Shown here: positions 6,985-15,182 of the stretch, piece after piece
How positions within the stretch are numbered: position 1 is the stretch's first letter
Layout: each line of letters opens with the position of its first letter
Assembly (NCBI GenBank): GCA_015069575.1
Contig: SVIH01000016.1
Location: 1 to 32,445 of the forward strand
Length of the DNA stretch: 32,445 bases
Source of the DNA: Clostridiales bacterium
Lineage (GTDB): Bacteria; Bacillota; Clostridia; Christensenellales; QALW01
Reading direction: 5' to 3'
Notes under the pieces: generated by a model
Told to the model about the DNA's origin: nothing
Seen by the model: the letters and a program-made list of their open reading frames with translations, nothing else
Database searches by the model: none
Program-made: the position numbers and the translations under genes

Positions 6985-8563
6985 TAAACAAAAGTATACT
7001 GCGCTTGATACTGATGTACTTATAGCCGGATGCGGTCAGGCAGGGCTTAGCGCTGCTTATGAAGTTCTTAAGCAAAATAAAAAAGTTATTTTAGTTTCAA
7101 AAAATGATGAATGTGCATCAAATTATGTTTTGGGTTTTAATGCTCCCGTTAATGAAAATGACAGTGTTGAATTATATGAAAATGATACACTTCAGGGCGG
7201 ATTGAATATAGGTAATAAAAACCTTGCCCGTGCACTTTCTGAAGGCTCGCTTGAAGCAGTTGAACTTCTTGAAAAACAAGGGTTTATTTTTGATAAAGAT
7301 AATGGCGAATATAATTTGTTAAAACCGTTAGGTTGTTCATGCGCAAGGCTTGTACATATTGAAAATCATACAGGTAGAACAACTGTAAGCAAGTACTGGG
7401 ATTTTGTTAATCAAATGGGTGCGCAAGTGCTTTCTAACAGCATGATTGTAGATCTTTTAGTAAAAGATAAAAAAATCATCGGCGCTAAAGTAATAAATAA
7501 ACAAACGGGCGAAATTTATATAGTTAAATGTAAAAGTGTTATTTTAGCAACAGGCGGTATACATATTGCAAAAGATAGCACCTATCCAAAGTTTATGACC
7601 GGTGATGGTTATGCTTTAGCATATAAAGCAGGTGCAAGGCTTGTTGATATGGAATTTATTCAGTTTGAACCTTGCAGATGTATTTATCCTAAAAAATTAG
7701 GTATATCCACAACATTACTTGCAAAAGGCGGTCAGATAAAAAACAATAAAGGCGAAAGATTTTTGTTAAAGCATTACCAGAACGAAGGTTTGGTATCAAA
7801 GGATATGCTTGCAAGGCTTATTGCCCTTGAGGTTCAAAACGGTAACGGAAGCCAGCATTCAGGAGTATATCTTGATCTTACTTTGTTAGATCCCAAGGAA
7901 ATTATAGAAAATCACAGCCTGTATTATCAACGCTTTATAAAAGAGGGGATAGATCTTACTAAAGACATAATTGAAGTTGGTCCCGCGGCACATTCGTTTA
8001 TGGGTGGCATTGTAATCGATGAACAGTGCAGAACTGATATTGAAGGTCTTTTTGCAGCAGGCGAAGTTGCAGGGGGAATTCATGGTGCAAACCGTGTAGG
8101 CGGAAACGCAGGAAGTGAAATCTATGTGTTTGGTAAAATTGCAGGTAACAGCGCTGCGAAATATTGTCAACAATGTTCGCAGGCGTTTTCTGTAGAATGT
8201 AATTATGCTGATACAGTATTTGAAAAAGGAAATACTACCCATCAGGATTATAATGAAACAAAAGAAAACATTCTTGAAATAATGCACAAGTATATGGGTC
8301 CTGCAAGAAGCGAAGACGGTATGTTAAGTGCACAACAGTTGCTTAAGGATATATTAAAGCAAATTCAGGATAGCAAACCAACGGATACAAACGCATTGAT
8401 ATCAAAATATGAAGTTGAAAATCTGGCTTTGGTTTGCACTTTATCTGTAAAAGCGGCTATAAAGCGCAAGGAATCACGCGGTGTTCATTACCGTACGGAT
8501 TATCCTGAAGTGGATAAGGCATTTTGCAATAGCCTTTGCGTAAGTGTTTATGATGAAGATTAA
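6977..8563 (+). CDS. FAD-dependent oxidoreductase of the fumarate reductase/L-aspartate oxidase family
   Basis: 528 residues from the ATG at 6977; a TTG at 6965 would add four residues. The FAD-binding GCGQAG is at residues 18-23. The capping and catalytic parts contain a HTGRTT segment and the late motif LFAAGEVAGGIHGANRVGGNAG, and the helical C-terminus has the ESRGVHYRTDYP signature typical of SdhA, FrdA and NadB. No iron-sulfur subunit or membrane anchor is encoded nearby and no signal peptide is seen, so it is a soluble stand-alone flavoprotein. The family does alkane-alkene or amine-imine redox next to carboxylates. In this operon it may oxidise an intermediate or reduce an enoate as electron sink. 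It overlaps both neighbours, so it is tightly coupled to the pathway. Confidence 0.88.
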   Translation: MNNKQKYTALDTDVLIAGCGQAGLSAAYEVLKQNKKVILVSKNDECASNYVLGFNAPVNENDSVELYENDTLQGGLNIGNKNLARALSEGSLEAVELLEKQGFIFDKDNGEYNLLKPLGCSCARLVHIENHTGRTTVSKYWDFVNQMGAQVLSNSMIVDLLVKDKKIIGAKVINKQTGEIYIVKCKSVILATGGIHIAKDSTYPKFMTGDGYALAYKAGARLVDMEFIQFEPCRCIYPKKLGISTTLLAKGGQIKNNKGERFLLKHYQNEGLVSKDMLARLIALEVQNGNGSQHSGVYLDLTLLDPKEIIENHSLYYQRFIKEGIDLTKDIIEVGPAAHSFMGGIVIDEQCRTDIEGLFAAGEVAGGIHGANRVGGNAGSEIYVFGKIAGNSAAKYCQQCSQAFSVECNYADTVFEKGNTTHQDYNETKENILEIMHKYMGPARSEDGMLSAQQLLKDILKQIQDSKPTDTNALISKYEVENLALVCTLSVKAAIKRKESRGVHYRTDYPEVDKAFCNSLCVSVYDED

Positions 8564-9395
8564 TATAATTTGCGGAACAACAAAAGCAAAAGAATTTCTT
8601 CATTGTAACGGTACGGTTGTAGGAATTTTTGATAAATGTTTTAATATTTTAACTCAAAGCAAACAGATGCTTACCATATTTAATAAAACTGACAGGTTTT
8701 CAACAAGAGGGCTTGTAAGTGAATATGAAGGAAGCTTTTATGATTTGCCTATTTCAGTTAATGAGTCGGTTATAATAGATAGCGGAAAAATTAAACTTGC
8801 CAATATTATGTTTAATTATTCAGATATGCAAGTTTATGAAACCTATCGTCAACCGCTTAAAAATATAGAAATAGAAGAAACTGTTTTTGAAGAAATGCTT
8901 GAATTTTTAAATAAATATAAAACAAACAGCCCGCTGATTTGTGAAGAAAATCTGATTTATAAAAAATTCAATCAAGGTATAGAAATGCTGAAAATCAATA
9001 AAACAAAGGGATTTCAGATGCTTGTTGGATTAGGCATAGGATTAACCCCTTCTGCTGATGATTTTTTATCAGGAATAACAGCATTTTTTCATATAATTAA
9101 TTATTTGCCTGAATTTAATTTGTCTTTGGCAAAATATCTTGAGCAAAATGGTATGGAACGAACTTCTTTTGTAAGTTGCAATTTATTAAAAGATGTTTGT
9201 CAAGGGCATATCAATGAGGACCTGTATAATCTTTTACATTCCCTTGTGAATAAAAAAGGCAATATTGAGTTTTTAACAAAGCAAATGATTGATTATGGCA
9301 GCACATCAGGATATGAAACCTGTCTTGGAATAATAGCAGGTTATAAATTTTATAAGAACGGAGACTTGGATAATGGTAGTTATAAACTATGTTGA
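8553..9395 (+). CDS. allH-like: DUF2877 / AllH-like subunit of an oxamate-carbamoyltransferase-type complex
   Basis: About 280 residues. The hallmark glycine-rich motif GLGIGLTPSADDFLSG lies at residues 159-174, as in DUF2877 proteins such as E. coli YlbF (AllH). In E. coli this protein works with FdrA (AllF) and YlbE (AllG) to convert oxalurate plus phosphate into oxamate plus carbamoyl phosphate. The ATG at 8553 is 11 bases inside the flavoprotein gene and lacks a strong ribosome binding site, implying coupled translation; ATG 8550 or GTG 8544 are alternatives. The gene in turn overlaps fdrA by 23 bases. With all three partners adjacent a physical complex is likely; the natural substrate here may differ. 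Confidence 0.82.
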   Translation: MKINIICGTTKAKEFLHCNGTVVGIFDKCFNILTQSKQMLTIFNKTDRFSTRGLVSEYEGSFYDLPISVNESVIIDSGKIKLANIMFNYSDMQVYETYRQPLKNIEIEETVFEEMLEFLNKYKTNSPLICEENLIYKKFNQGIEMLKINKTKGFQMLVGLGIGLTPSADDFLSGITAFFHIINYLPEFNLSLAKYLEQNGMERTSFVSCNLLKDVCQGHINEDLYNLLHSLVNKKGNIEFLTKQMIDYGSTSGYETCLGIIAGYKFYKNGDLDNGSYKLC

Positions 9396-10917
9396 GAAAA
9401 ATGTTTACTATGATTCTGTATTTCTTATGAAGCTTGCAAGTAAACTTACCAATATTGAAGGCATTGATAATGCTTCAATAGGTATGGGAACTCCACTTAA
9501 TAAGGATACAATGGCTGATCTTGAACTTTTAACTTCTGAGGGAAGTGAAGCAACGGCAAACGATCTTATTATTGCTATAAGAGGCGAAAATAATGAAATA
9601 TGTGATTTTGCAAAAGCTGAGTTTGAAAAAAGCATAAAAGAAAAAAGGCAAAGTCAGGGAACAACAGCCTATAGAAGCATCGGCGGTGCTAAAGCAGCGC
9701 TTCCTGATTCTAACCTTGCAATAATTTCTGTAGCAGGTGAATATGCTGCAGTTGAAGGTAAAAGAGCATTACAAAACGATATGAATGTTTTTATGTTCAG
9801 TGATAATGTTCCTATTGAAGATGAGGTTGAATTAAAAAAACTTGCCCAGGAAAAAGGCTTGTATATGATGGGCCCCGGTTGCGGACTTTCCTTTATCAAC
9901 GGTGTTGCAATAGGTCTTTGCAGTATGGTAAACAGGGGCGATATTGGTTTGGTAGGTGCATCAGGCAGCGGTATTCAGGAAGTAATGGTACTTGTTCATC
10001 GTAACGGATTTGGTGTTTCCCATGCAATCGGAACAGGCGGTAGGGATATGTCTGATGAAGTTGGTGGTATAACAATGATTCAGGGTATTCGTGCACTTGA
10101 AGCAGATGAATCCACCAAAGTAATAGCATTAATTTCAAAACCCCCGTCTCAGTCTGCGCTGATGAAAGTAATTTCCGTTGTAAAAGAATGTAAAAAACCT
10201 GTTGTTATTCAGTTTATTAATGGCGATAATCAGGTTTTAAAAGAAAACGGCATAATGTATTCAGAATCTTTTGATCAGACTGCAGAAATGGTAATGGAAC
10301 TTAGTTCCGGTAAAAAAGTTAAACTGCAAGACGATATGGATTATGAGAAAATCGCCGATGAAGAGGTTAAGAAATTTTCCGGCGAACAAAAGTATTTCAG
10401 GGGAATTCTTTGCGGCGGATCATTAACTGATGAAGCACAGTTGATGTGGACAAAGCAAAAAGGTGATATTTATTCAAATGTTGCTTTTGATAAAAAACTT
10501 ATGCTTGATGATCCGTTCTGTAGTAAGGAACACACACTAATAGATATTGGTGATGAAATATTTACTAAAGGCAGGGCTCATGTTGCCATTGATCCAACAG
10601 CAAGGGTAAACCGTTTTATTAAAGAAGCAAGGGATAAAGAAACTGCAGTTATCTATCTTGATTTCCTTCTTGGATATGCACTTCATCCTGATCCTGCTTC
10701 AGTAATGTCCAAAGCAATTATAGAAGAAAAAGCAAGGGCAAAAAGTGAAGGAAGGCATTTATGCGTTGTAGCAACTATATGCGGTAGTGATATGGATCCA
10801 CAAGGTTTTGAAGAGCAAAAACAAATTTTACTTGATGCAGGCGTAATTGTTGCAGAAACAAATTCAAGGGTTGTAAATCTTGCAATGAAGATTATAAATA
10901 AATTGGAGGAAAGATAA
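9373..10917 (+). CDS. fdrA: FdrA/AllF-like acyl-transferase subunit (succinyl-CoA-ligase fold)
   Basis: 514 residues, co-linear with E. coli FdrA (555). Shared marks include YYDSVFLM near the start, ALPDSNLAIISVAGEYA (109-125), MFSDNVPIEDE (141-151), MGPGCG (166-171; E. coli has MGPDCG), VGASGSGIQE (194-203) and HAIGTGGRDM (217-226), then a second domain with LIDIGDEIFTKGRAHVAIDPT. The fold is that of succinyl-CoA synthetase alpha and beta parts, but family members of this type act without CoA on oxalurate-like substrates with phosphate. A GGAG site sits 9 bases before the ATG. It is followed after two bases by the AllG-like gene. I infer generation of an acyl phosphate, handed to the kinase two genes downstream. 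Confidence 0.9.
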   Translation: MVVINYVEKNVYYDSVFLMKLASKLTNIEGIDNASIGMGTPLNKDTMADLELLTSEGSEATANDLIIAIRGENNEICDFAKAEFEKSIKEKRQSQGTTAYRSIGGAKAALPDSNLAIISVAGEYAAVEGKRALQNDMNVFMFSDNVPIEDEVELKKLAQEKGLYMMGPGCGLSFINGVAIGLCSMVNRGDIGLVGASGSGIQEVMVLVHRNGFGVSHAIGTGGRDMSDEVGGITMIQGIRALEADESTKVIALISKPPSQSALMKVISVVKECKKPVVIQFINGDNQVLKENGIMYSESFDQTAEMVMELSSGKKVKLQDDMDYEKIADEEVKKFSGEQKYFRGILCGGSLTDEAQLMWTKQKGDIYSNVAFDKKLMLDDPFCSKEHTLIDIGDEIFTKGRAHVAIDPTARVNRFIKEARDKETAVIYLDFLLGYALHPDPASVMSKAIIEEKARAKSEGRHLCVVATICGSDMDPQGFEEQKQILLDAGVIVAETNSRVVNLAMKIINKLEER

Positions 10918-10919
10918 TT

Positions 10920-12335
10920 ATGTTAAATGATAAGATAAAAGTAATCAATGTTGGTACTGATACTTTTTATGATGCAGTTAAAGATCAGGGGATTGAAGGC
11001 GTTCATTTAAATTGGCAACCAAAGGCAAAGGTTGAAATCAGCGAAGAAGCAAAAAGAATTTATGAAAAAATGTTAGAGCCTTCAATTAAAGAAAAAATTG
11101 ATGCTGCAAACCAAAAGGTTATTGAATTATTTAATAATACAGATCCATATTGGATAGGTATGAAGCCTGCAAAAGAAGTAATTCCGGGTGTTGAAGATGG
11201 AATGATAATTCATTCAGGTCCTGATATTCCATGGGATGAAATGTGTGAAACACAGAAACAGGGCGGAGTTAACGGCATAATGTACGAAGGTTATGCCAAA
11301 ACCGAAGAAGAAGCAAGGGAAATGCTTAGAACAGGTAAAATCAAATTTGTTTCAGCAAATGATTTTCATCTTGTAGGTCCAGGTTCAGGTATTACAACAC
11401 CATCAATGGTTGTTAATGTTGTTGAAGATAGAAACACAGGTGCACGCGGATTTTGTCCTCCCTTTGAAGGACCTAACCGTGGTGGACTTGCCGGTTGGGG
11501 TGTTTTCAATGAAAGCATAAGGGAGCATCTTGATATGGTGCGCGATGTTATTGCACCGGCAATTACAAAAGTTCTTGAAGCAAACGACGGTATGGCAATG
11601 AAGAAAATCTTTATCCGTGGCGTTGAAATGGGTGATGAACTTCATTCAAGACAGGATGCTACAGGCCTTATTGCAACAAACGAACTTGTTAAAATGCTTA
11701 TTGATGCAAACTTACCTCAAGATGCATTTAAAAAATGTATTGATTTACTTTACGGAACAGTAAGGTTCTTCCATCCGCTTGGAATGGCTTCAGCAATGGC
11801 ATTACTTGAATCAGTTCGTAATGTAGAATATTCAACAGTAGTTACCACTATGGTAGGAAACGGTGTTGAATATGGAATAAAAGTTAGCGGATTAGGTCAC
11901 AAGTGGAACAACGCTCCATCACCAAAACTTACAGGCGAATATGTTTCTGCAAATGTAAATGATGATGAAGTATTACCTTGGATAGGCGATAGTTGTATTC
12001 TTGAAGCAACCGGCTTAGGCGGTTTTGCAGCAGGTGCAGCCCCTGCAGTTATGCGTTCTTTAGATAAAACTATGCAAGATGGTGTTGAACAATCTCTTGA
12101 AATGAGAGAGATTGCTCTTATTGATAATGCAAATTATCTTATTCCTGCATTGAATTATGTTGGTTCACCTACTGCTATTGATATCAGAAAAGTCATTGAT
12201 ACGGGCATTGAACCTGTTATCCATGGCGGTATGATTTCAAAAACAGGAAAACGCCTTGGCGCAGGAACAGCAAGAGTTCCTTATAAGTGTTTTGAAAAAG
12301 CGATTATAGCATTTGGTGAAAAATATGGGATTTAA
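10920..12335 (+). CDS. allG-like: DUF1116 / AllG-like subunit (YlbE family)
   Basis: 471 residues, the length range of DUF1116 proteins (E. coli YlbE about 420). Recognisable blocks are GPGSGITTPSMVVNVVED, GPNRGGLAGWG, RGVEMGDELHSRQDA, and ATGLGGFAAGAAP. The family is the third subunit of oxamate carbamoyltransferase. The ATG comes two bases after the fdrA stop with GGAGGAAAG upstream. It overlaps the start of the acyl kinase by 11 bases. The protein has no signal peptide or membrane segment. Its individual catalytic share is not known to me; the conserved gene trio argues that all three subunits are needed for one reaction. Confidence 0.88.
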   Translation: MLNDKIKVINVGTDTFYDAVKDQGIEGVHLNWQPKAKVEISEEAKRIYEKMLEPSIKEKIDAANQKVIELFNNTDPYWIGMKPAKEVIPGVEDGMIIHSGPDIPWDEMCETQKQGGVNGIMYEGYAKTEEEAREMLRTGKIKFVSANDFHLVGPGSGITTPSMVVNVVEDRNTGARGFCPPFEGPNRGGLAGWGVFNESIREHLDMVRDVIAPAITKVLEANDGMAMKKIFIRGVEMGDELHSRQDATGLIATNELVKMLIDANLPQDAFKKCIDLLYGTVRFFHPLGMASAMALLESVRNVEYSTVVTTMVGNGVEYGIKVSGLGHKWNNAPSPKLTGEYVSANVNDDEVLPWIGDSCILEATGLGGFAAGAAPAVMRSLDKTMQDGVEQSLEMREIALIDNANYLIPALNYVGSPTAIDIRKVIDTGIEPVIHGGMISKTGKRLGAGTARVPYKCFEKAIIAFGEKYGI

Positions 12336-13494
12336 TGTACTTGTTTTAAATATCGGAAGTACTTCATTTAAATTTAAGTATTACGATGTTGAAAAAGAAA
12401 ATATTGTTGCACAAGGCAAAATAACAAATATTCGTTTGGATTGCAAGTATTCTTTTAAAACAGGGGAAAAACTTGTTGAAGGTGAAATAAACGATTCCGA
12501 TGGTTACAGATCGTGCCTTAAAAAAATCCTTGATTTCATTAACGAATATTGCGGTGGATTCGATAATATTAAAGCAATAGGCTTTAAAACAGTTATGGCA
12601 GGAAAAATAAATTATCCTTGCATTCTTGATAGTAATGTCCTTGATGAGATGAGGAAGTACAATTTTATAGCACCTGCGCATAATATTCCGTATATTGAAG
12701 CTATTGAAACCATGCAAAAATTAACACCGGATATTCCGCTTATAGGCTCTTTTGAAACAGGTTTTCATAAAACTATACCGGAATATGCGTACATATATTC
12801 AATCGATAAAAATGTCGCTGATGAATATAGCATCAGAAAATATGGTTTCCATGGTGCAGCACACAGTTTTGTAGCCCACAAATTCAGTGAAGTTGAGCCT
12901 TATGCAAAAAAGATAATTTCTATTCATTTAGGCGGAAGTTCATCTCTTTGCGCTATTAAAGATGGCTGTTCAGTAGATACAAGTATGGGATTTTCGCCAC
13001 AAAGCGGTTTACCAATGAATGATCGAACAGGCGATATTGATGTTTTTGCAATATTGTATTTAATGGAGCAAAAAGGTATGTCACCTACTGATATGCGTGA
13101 GTTTTTATCCAGCAAGTGCGGTCTTTTAGGTATGTCAGGAATAAGTAGTGATATGCAAAAAATTGTTGAAAGCAATGAAGCGGAAACGGTTATTGATGCA
13201 TATGCATATGCCGTTGCAAAATTTATTGGTTCATACATACCTGTGCTCGGCGGTCTTGATTTAATTAGCTTTTCAGGCGGAATAGGCGAAAACAGTTTTC
13301 TTATTAAACAAAAAATCTGCAAGTATTTTGATTATATGGGCATTAAACTTGATTGTTCAAAACAGGATGCAAAAATAAAATCAGGCACTTTGAAAATTTC
13401 TTCAGATGATTCAACTGTAAAAGTGTATACCACAGTAGTTGATGAAGAATTAATGGTGGCAAAAAATGCATATAAAGTAGTGAAAGGGGAATAA
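12325..13494 (+). CDS. acetate-kinase-like acyl kinase with altered carboxylate site
   Basis: 389 residues from ATG 12325 (TTG 12313 is less likely). The ASKHA acetokinase layout is clear: VLVLNIGSTSFKF (5-17), YGFHGAAH (His176, His180), HLGG (201-204), MNDRTGDID (Arg234), SGGIGENS and a late DEELMVAK. The phosphate-side residues are kept, but three positions known from Methanosarcina acetate kinase differ: Arg91 is Lys88 (GFKTVMAG instead of GHRVVHGG), Asp148 is Glu144 (SFETGFH), and Asn211 is Gly204. This suggests an acyl phosphate other than acetyl phosphate. In allantoin clusters a carbamate kinase of a different fold follows allFGH; here this protein takes that place and would make ATP from the acyl phosphate. 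Confidence 0.85.
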   Translation: MGFNVLVLNIGSTSFKFKYYDVEKENIVAQGKITNIRLDCKYSFKTGEKLVEGEINDSDGYRSCLKKILDFINEYCGGFDNIKAIGFKTVMAGKINYPCILDSNVLDEMRKYNFIAPAHNIPYIEAIETMQKLTPDIPLIGSFETGFHKTIPEYAYIYSIDKNVADEYSIRKYGFHGAAHSFVAHKFSEVEPYAKKIISIHLGGSSSLCAIKDGCSVDTSMGFSPQSGLPMNDRTGDIDVFAILYLMEQKGMSPTDMREFLSSKCGLLGMSGISSDMQKIVESNEAETVIDAYAYAVAKFIGSYIPVLGGLDLISFSGGIGENSFLIKQKICKYFDYMGIKLDCSKQDAKIKSGTLKISSDDSTVKVYTTVVDEELMVAKNAYKVVKGE

Positions 13495-13497
13495 AAA

Positions 13498-15153
13498 ATG
13501 TTTGAAAGAAGTAAATGGGGCTTTGGTGTTGGTAGCGTTAAGCGTGACGGTATATTATACGGCATGGGATACACAAAAACTGAAGTAAAAAAACCTTATA
13601 TTGCGGTTGTTAACTCATGGAACGAATATAATCCGGGTCATGTTCATTTAAAGGAAATTGCGCAAAGGGTTAAAGATGGCGTTCGTGAAGCAGGCGGATT
13701 ACCTTTTGAATTAACTACTACAGGTATTTGCGATGGAATGGTTTTAAAAGATCCAAGATACATTGAACTTCCAAGCCGTAATCTTATTGCTGATGAAATT
13801 GAACTTAATGTTGAAGCAAATATGTTTGATGGTATGGTATTGCTTGGTACATGCGATTCAATAGTACCTGGTCAGTTGATGGCTGCTGCAAGGCTTGATA
13901 TACCTACAGTTGTTGTAACAGGCGGATATATGCCCTTATGTTATTATAAAGGCGAGGAAATAGGTTTAACCAAAGTTTCTTCCTGCGTTGGCAAGGTAAT
14001 GGAAGGAAAAATGGATAAAGAAGAATTTGAAGATATGGTTTACTGTGCCCATGCAGGCGCAGGCGCATGCGGATCAATGACTACAGCAAACAGTATGTGC
14101 TGTATTGCAGAAGCCCTTGGTATGACTGTACCCGGAAATGCCACCTTAAATGCAACAGATAAAAGGCTTGGTGCATTGGCTTTTGAAGCAGGCGTTTGTG
14201 TTATGGATATGGTTAAAAAAGGCATAACTGCAAGGGATATTATCACTGAAGAATCTATTAAAAATGCTATCATCACAGATATTGCAATTGCAGGATCAAC
14301 AAACCTTTTGTTACATATTCCGGCAATTGCTCATGAAGCAGGTATCGATAGGGATTGGTGGGGTTTCTTTGATGAAATGTCTCATAAGATTCCTTTACTT
14401 ACAGCTATTGCGCCTAACGGAAAATATTATTTTAACGATTTTGACCGTGCAGGCGGTATGAAGGCATTTATGAATGAACTTCTGCCTATGCTTAATAAAG
14501 ACTGCAAAACAATAAACGGCAAAACTCTTGAAGAAAACTATAAAAATTCACCTAACTATGATACAGATGTTATTCATACACTTGATAATCCTCTTTCTAA
14601 CGATGGCGGAATTTCTGTATTAAAAGGAAACATTGCGCCAGAAGGTGCAATATTAAAAACTGCAGCAGTTCCTGAAAACTTAAAACAGTTTAAAGGAAAG
14701 GCAAAAGTATATTCCGATGTTGATGATGCAATAAAAGCGCTTCGTGAAGGTAAAATTGTTGCAGGCGATGCAGTTGTTATTAATTATTTAGGACCTAAAG
14801 GAAGGTTTGGAACAACAGCCTTTGCATTCCAAAAGGAAGTTGCAGGTATGGATATATATGATAAGATTGCCATAATTACAGATGGCAGATTTTCAGGTGG
14901 TTCAAGCGGTCTTTCTATTGGATATGTTGCACCTGAAGCAGCAATTAAAGGTCCTCTTGCAGCAGTAAAAGATGGCGATATAATCAATATTGATGTTGAT
15001 GCCCGTAAGATTGATATCGAATTAAGCGATGAAGAAATCGCCAAAAGATTATCTGAAGTTGACTGGAAGTTCCAGGGTGAAAAATTCAAACCATTTTTAC
15101 GCTTGTTTGCAAGAAATGTAACATCTACTGCAAAAGGCGCAACTTGGGAATAA
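13498..15153 (+). CDS. IlvD/Edd-family dehydratase homologue with changed metal-site residues
   Basis: 551 residues, the usual size of IlvD/Edd iron-sulfur dehydratases (dihydroxy-acid, gluconate-6-phosphate, arabonate, xylonate). Landmarks: NPGHVHL (45-51), LPSRNLIADEIE (91-102), TCDSIVPG (118-125), AGAGACGSMTTAN (187-199) with cluster ligand Cys191, and TDGRFSGG (461-468) with the active-site Ser466. The lysine after CD, carbamylated and Mg-binding in characterised members, is Ser121, and the Glu of the GPxGxPGMxE block appears as Ala in GPKGRFGTTAF. So Mg coordination must differ or be lost. Most likely substrate is a sugar acid giving a 2-keto-3-deoxy acid (inference). AAAGGGGA precedes the ATG, four bases after the kinase gene. 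Confidence 0.88.
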   Translation: MFERSKWGFGVGSVKRDGILYGMGYTKTEVKKPYIAVVNSWNEYNPGHVHLKEIAQRVKDGVREAGGLPFELTTTGICDGMVLKDPRYIELPSRNLIADEIELNVEANMFDGMVLLGTCDSIVPGQLMAAARLDIPTVVVTGGYMPLCYYKGEEIGLTKVSSCVGKVMEGKMDKEEFEDMVYCAHAGAGACGSMTTANSMCCIAEALGMTVPGNATLNATDKRLGALAFEAGVCVMDMVKKGITARDIITEESIKNAIITDIAIAGSTNLLLHIPAIAHEAGIDRDWWGFFDEMSHKIPLLTAIAPNGKYYFNDFDRAGGMKAFMNELLPMLNKDCKTINGKTLEENYKNSPNYDTDVIHTLDNPLSNDGGISVLKGNIAPEGAILKTAAVPENLKQFKGKAKVYSDVDDAIKALREGKIVAGDAVVINYLGPKGRFGTTAFAFQKEVAGMDIYDKIAIITDGRFSGGSSGLSIGYVAPEAAIKGPLAAVKDGDIINIDVDARKIDIELSDEEIAKRLSEVDWKFQGEKFKPFLRLFARNVTSTAKGATWE

Positions 15154-15182
15154 AAATACATAATGATAAATGAGGAGTAATT

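Noticed and set aside
13498..15153. branched-chain amino-acid dihydroxy-acid dehydratase (ilvD proper)
   Set aside because: No ilv or leu genes nearby, and the conserved CDK and PGMxE residues of true IlvD are replaced.
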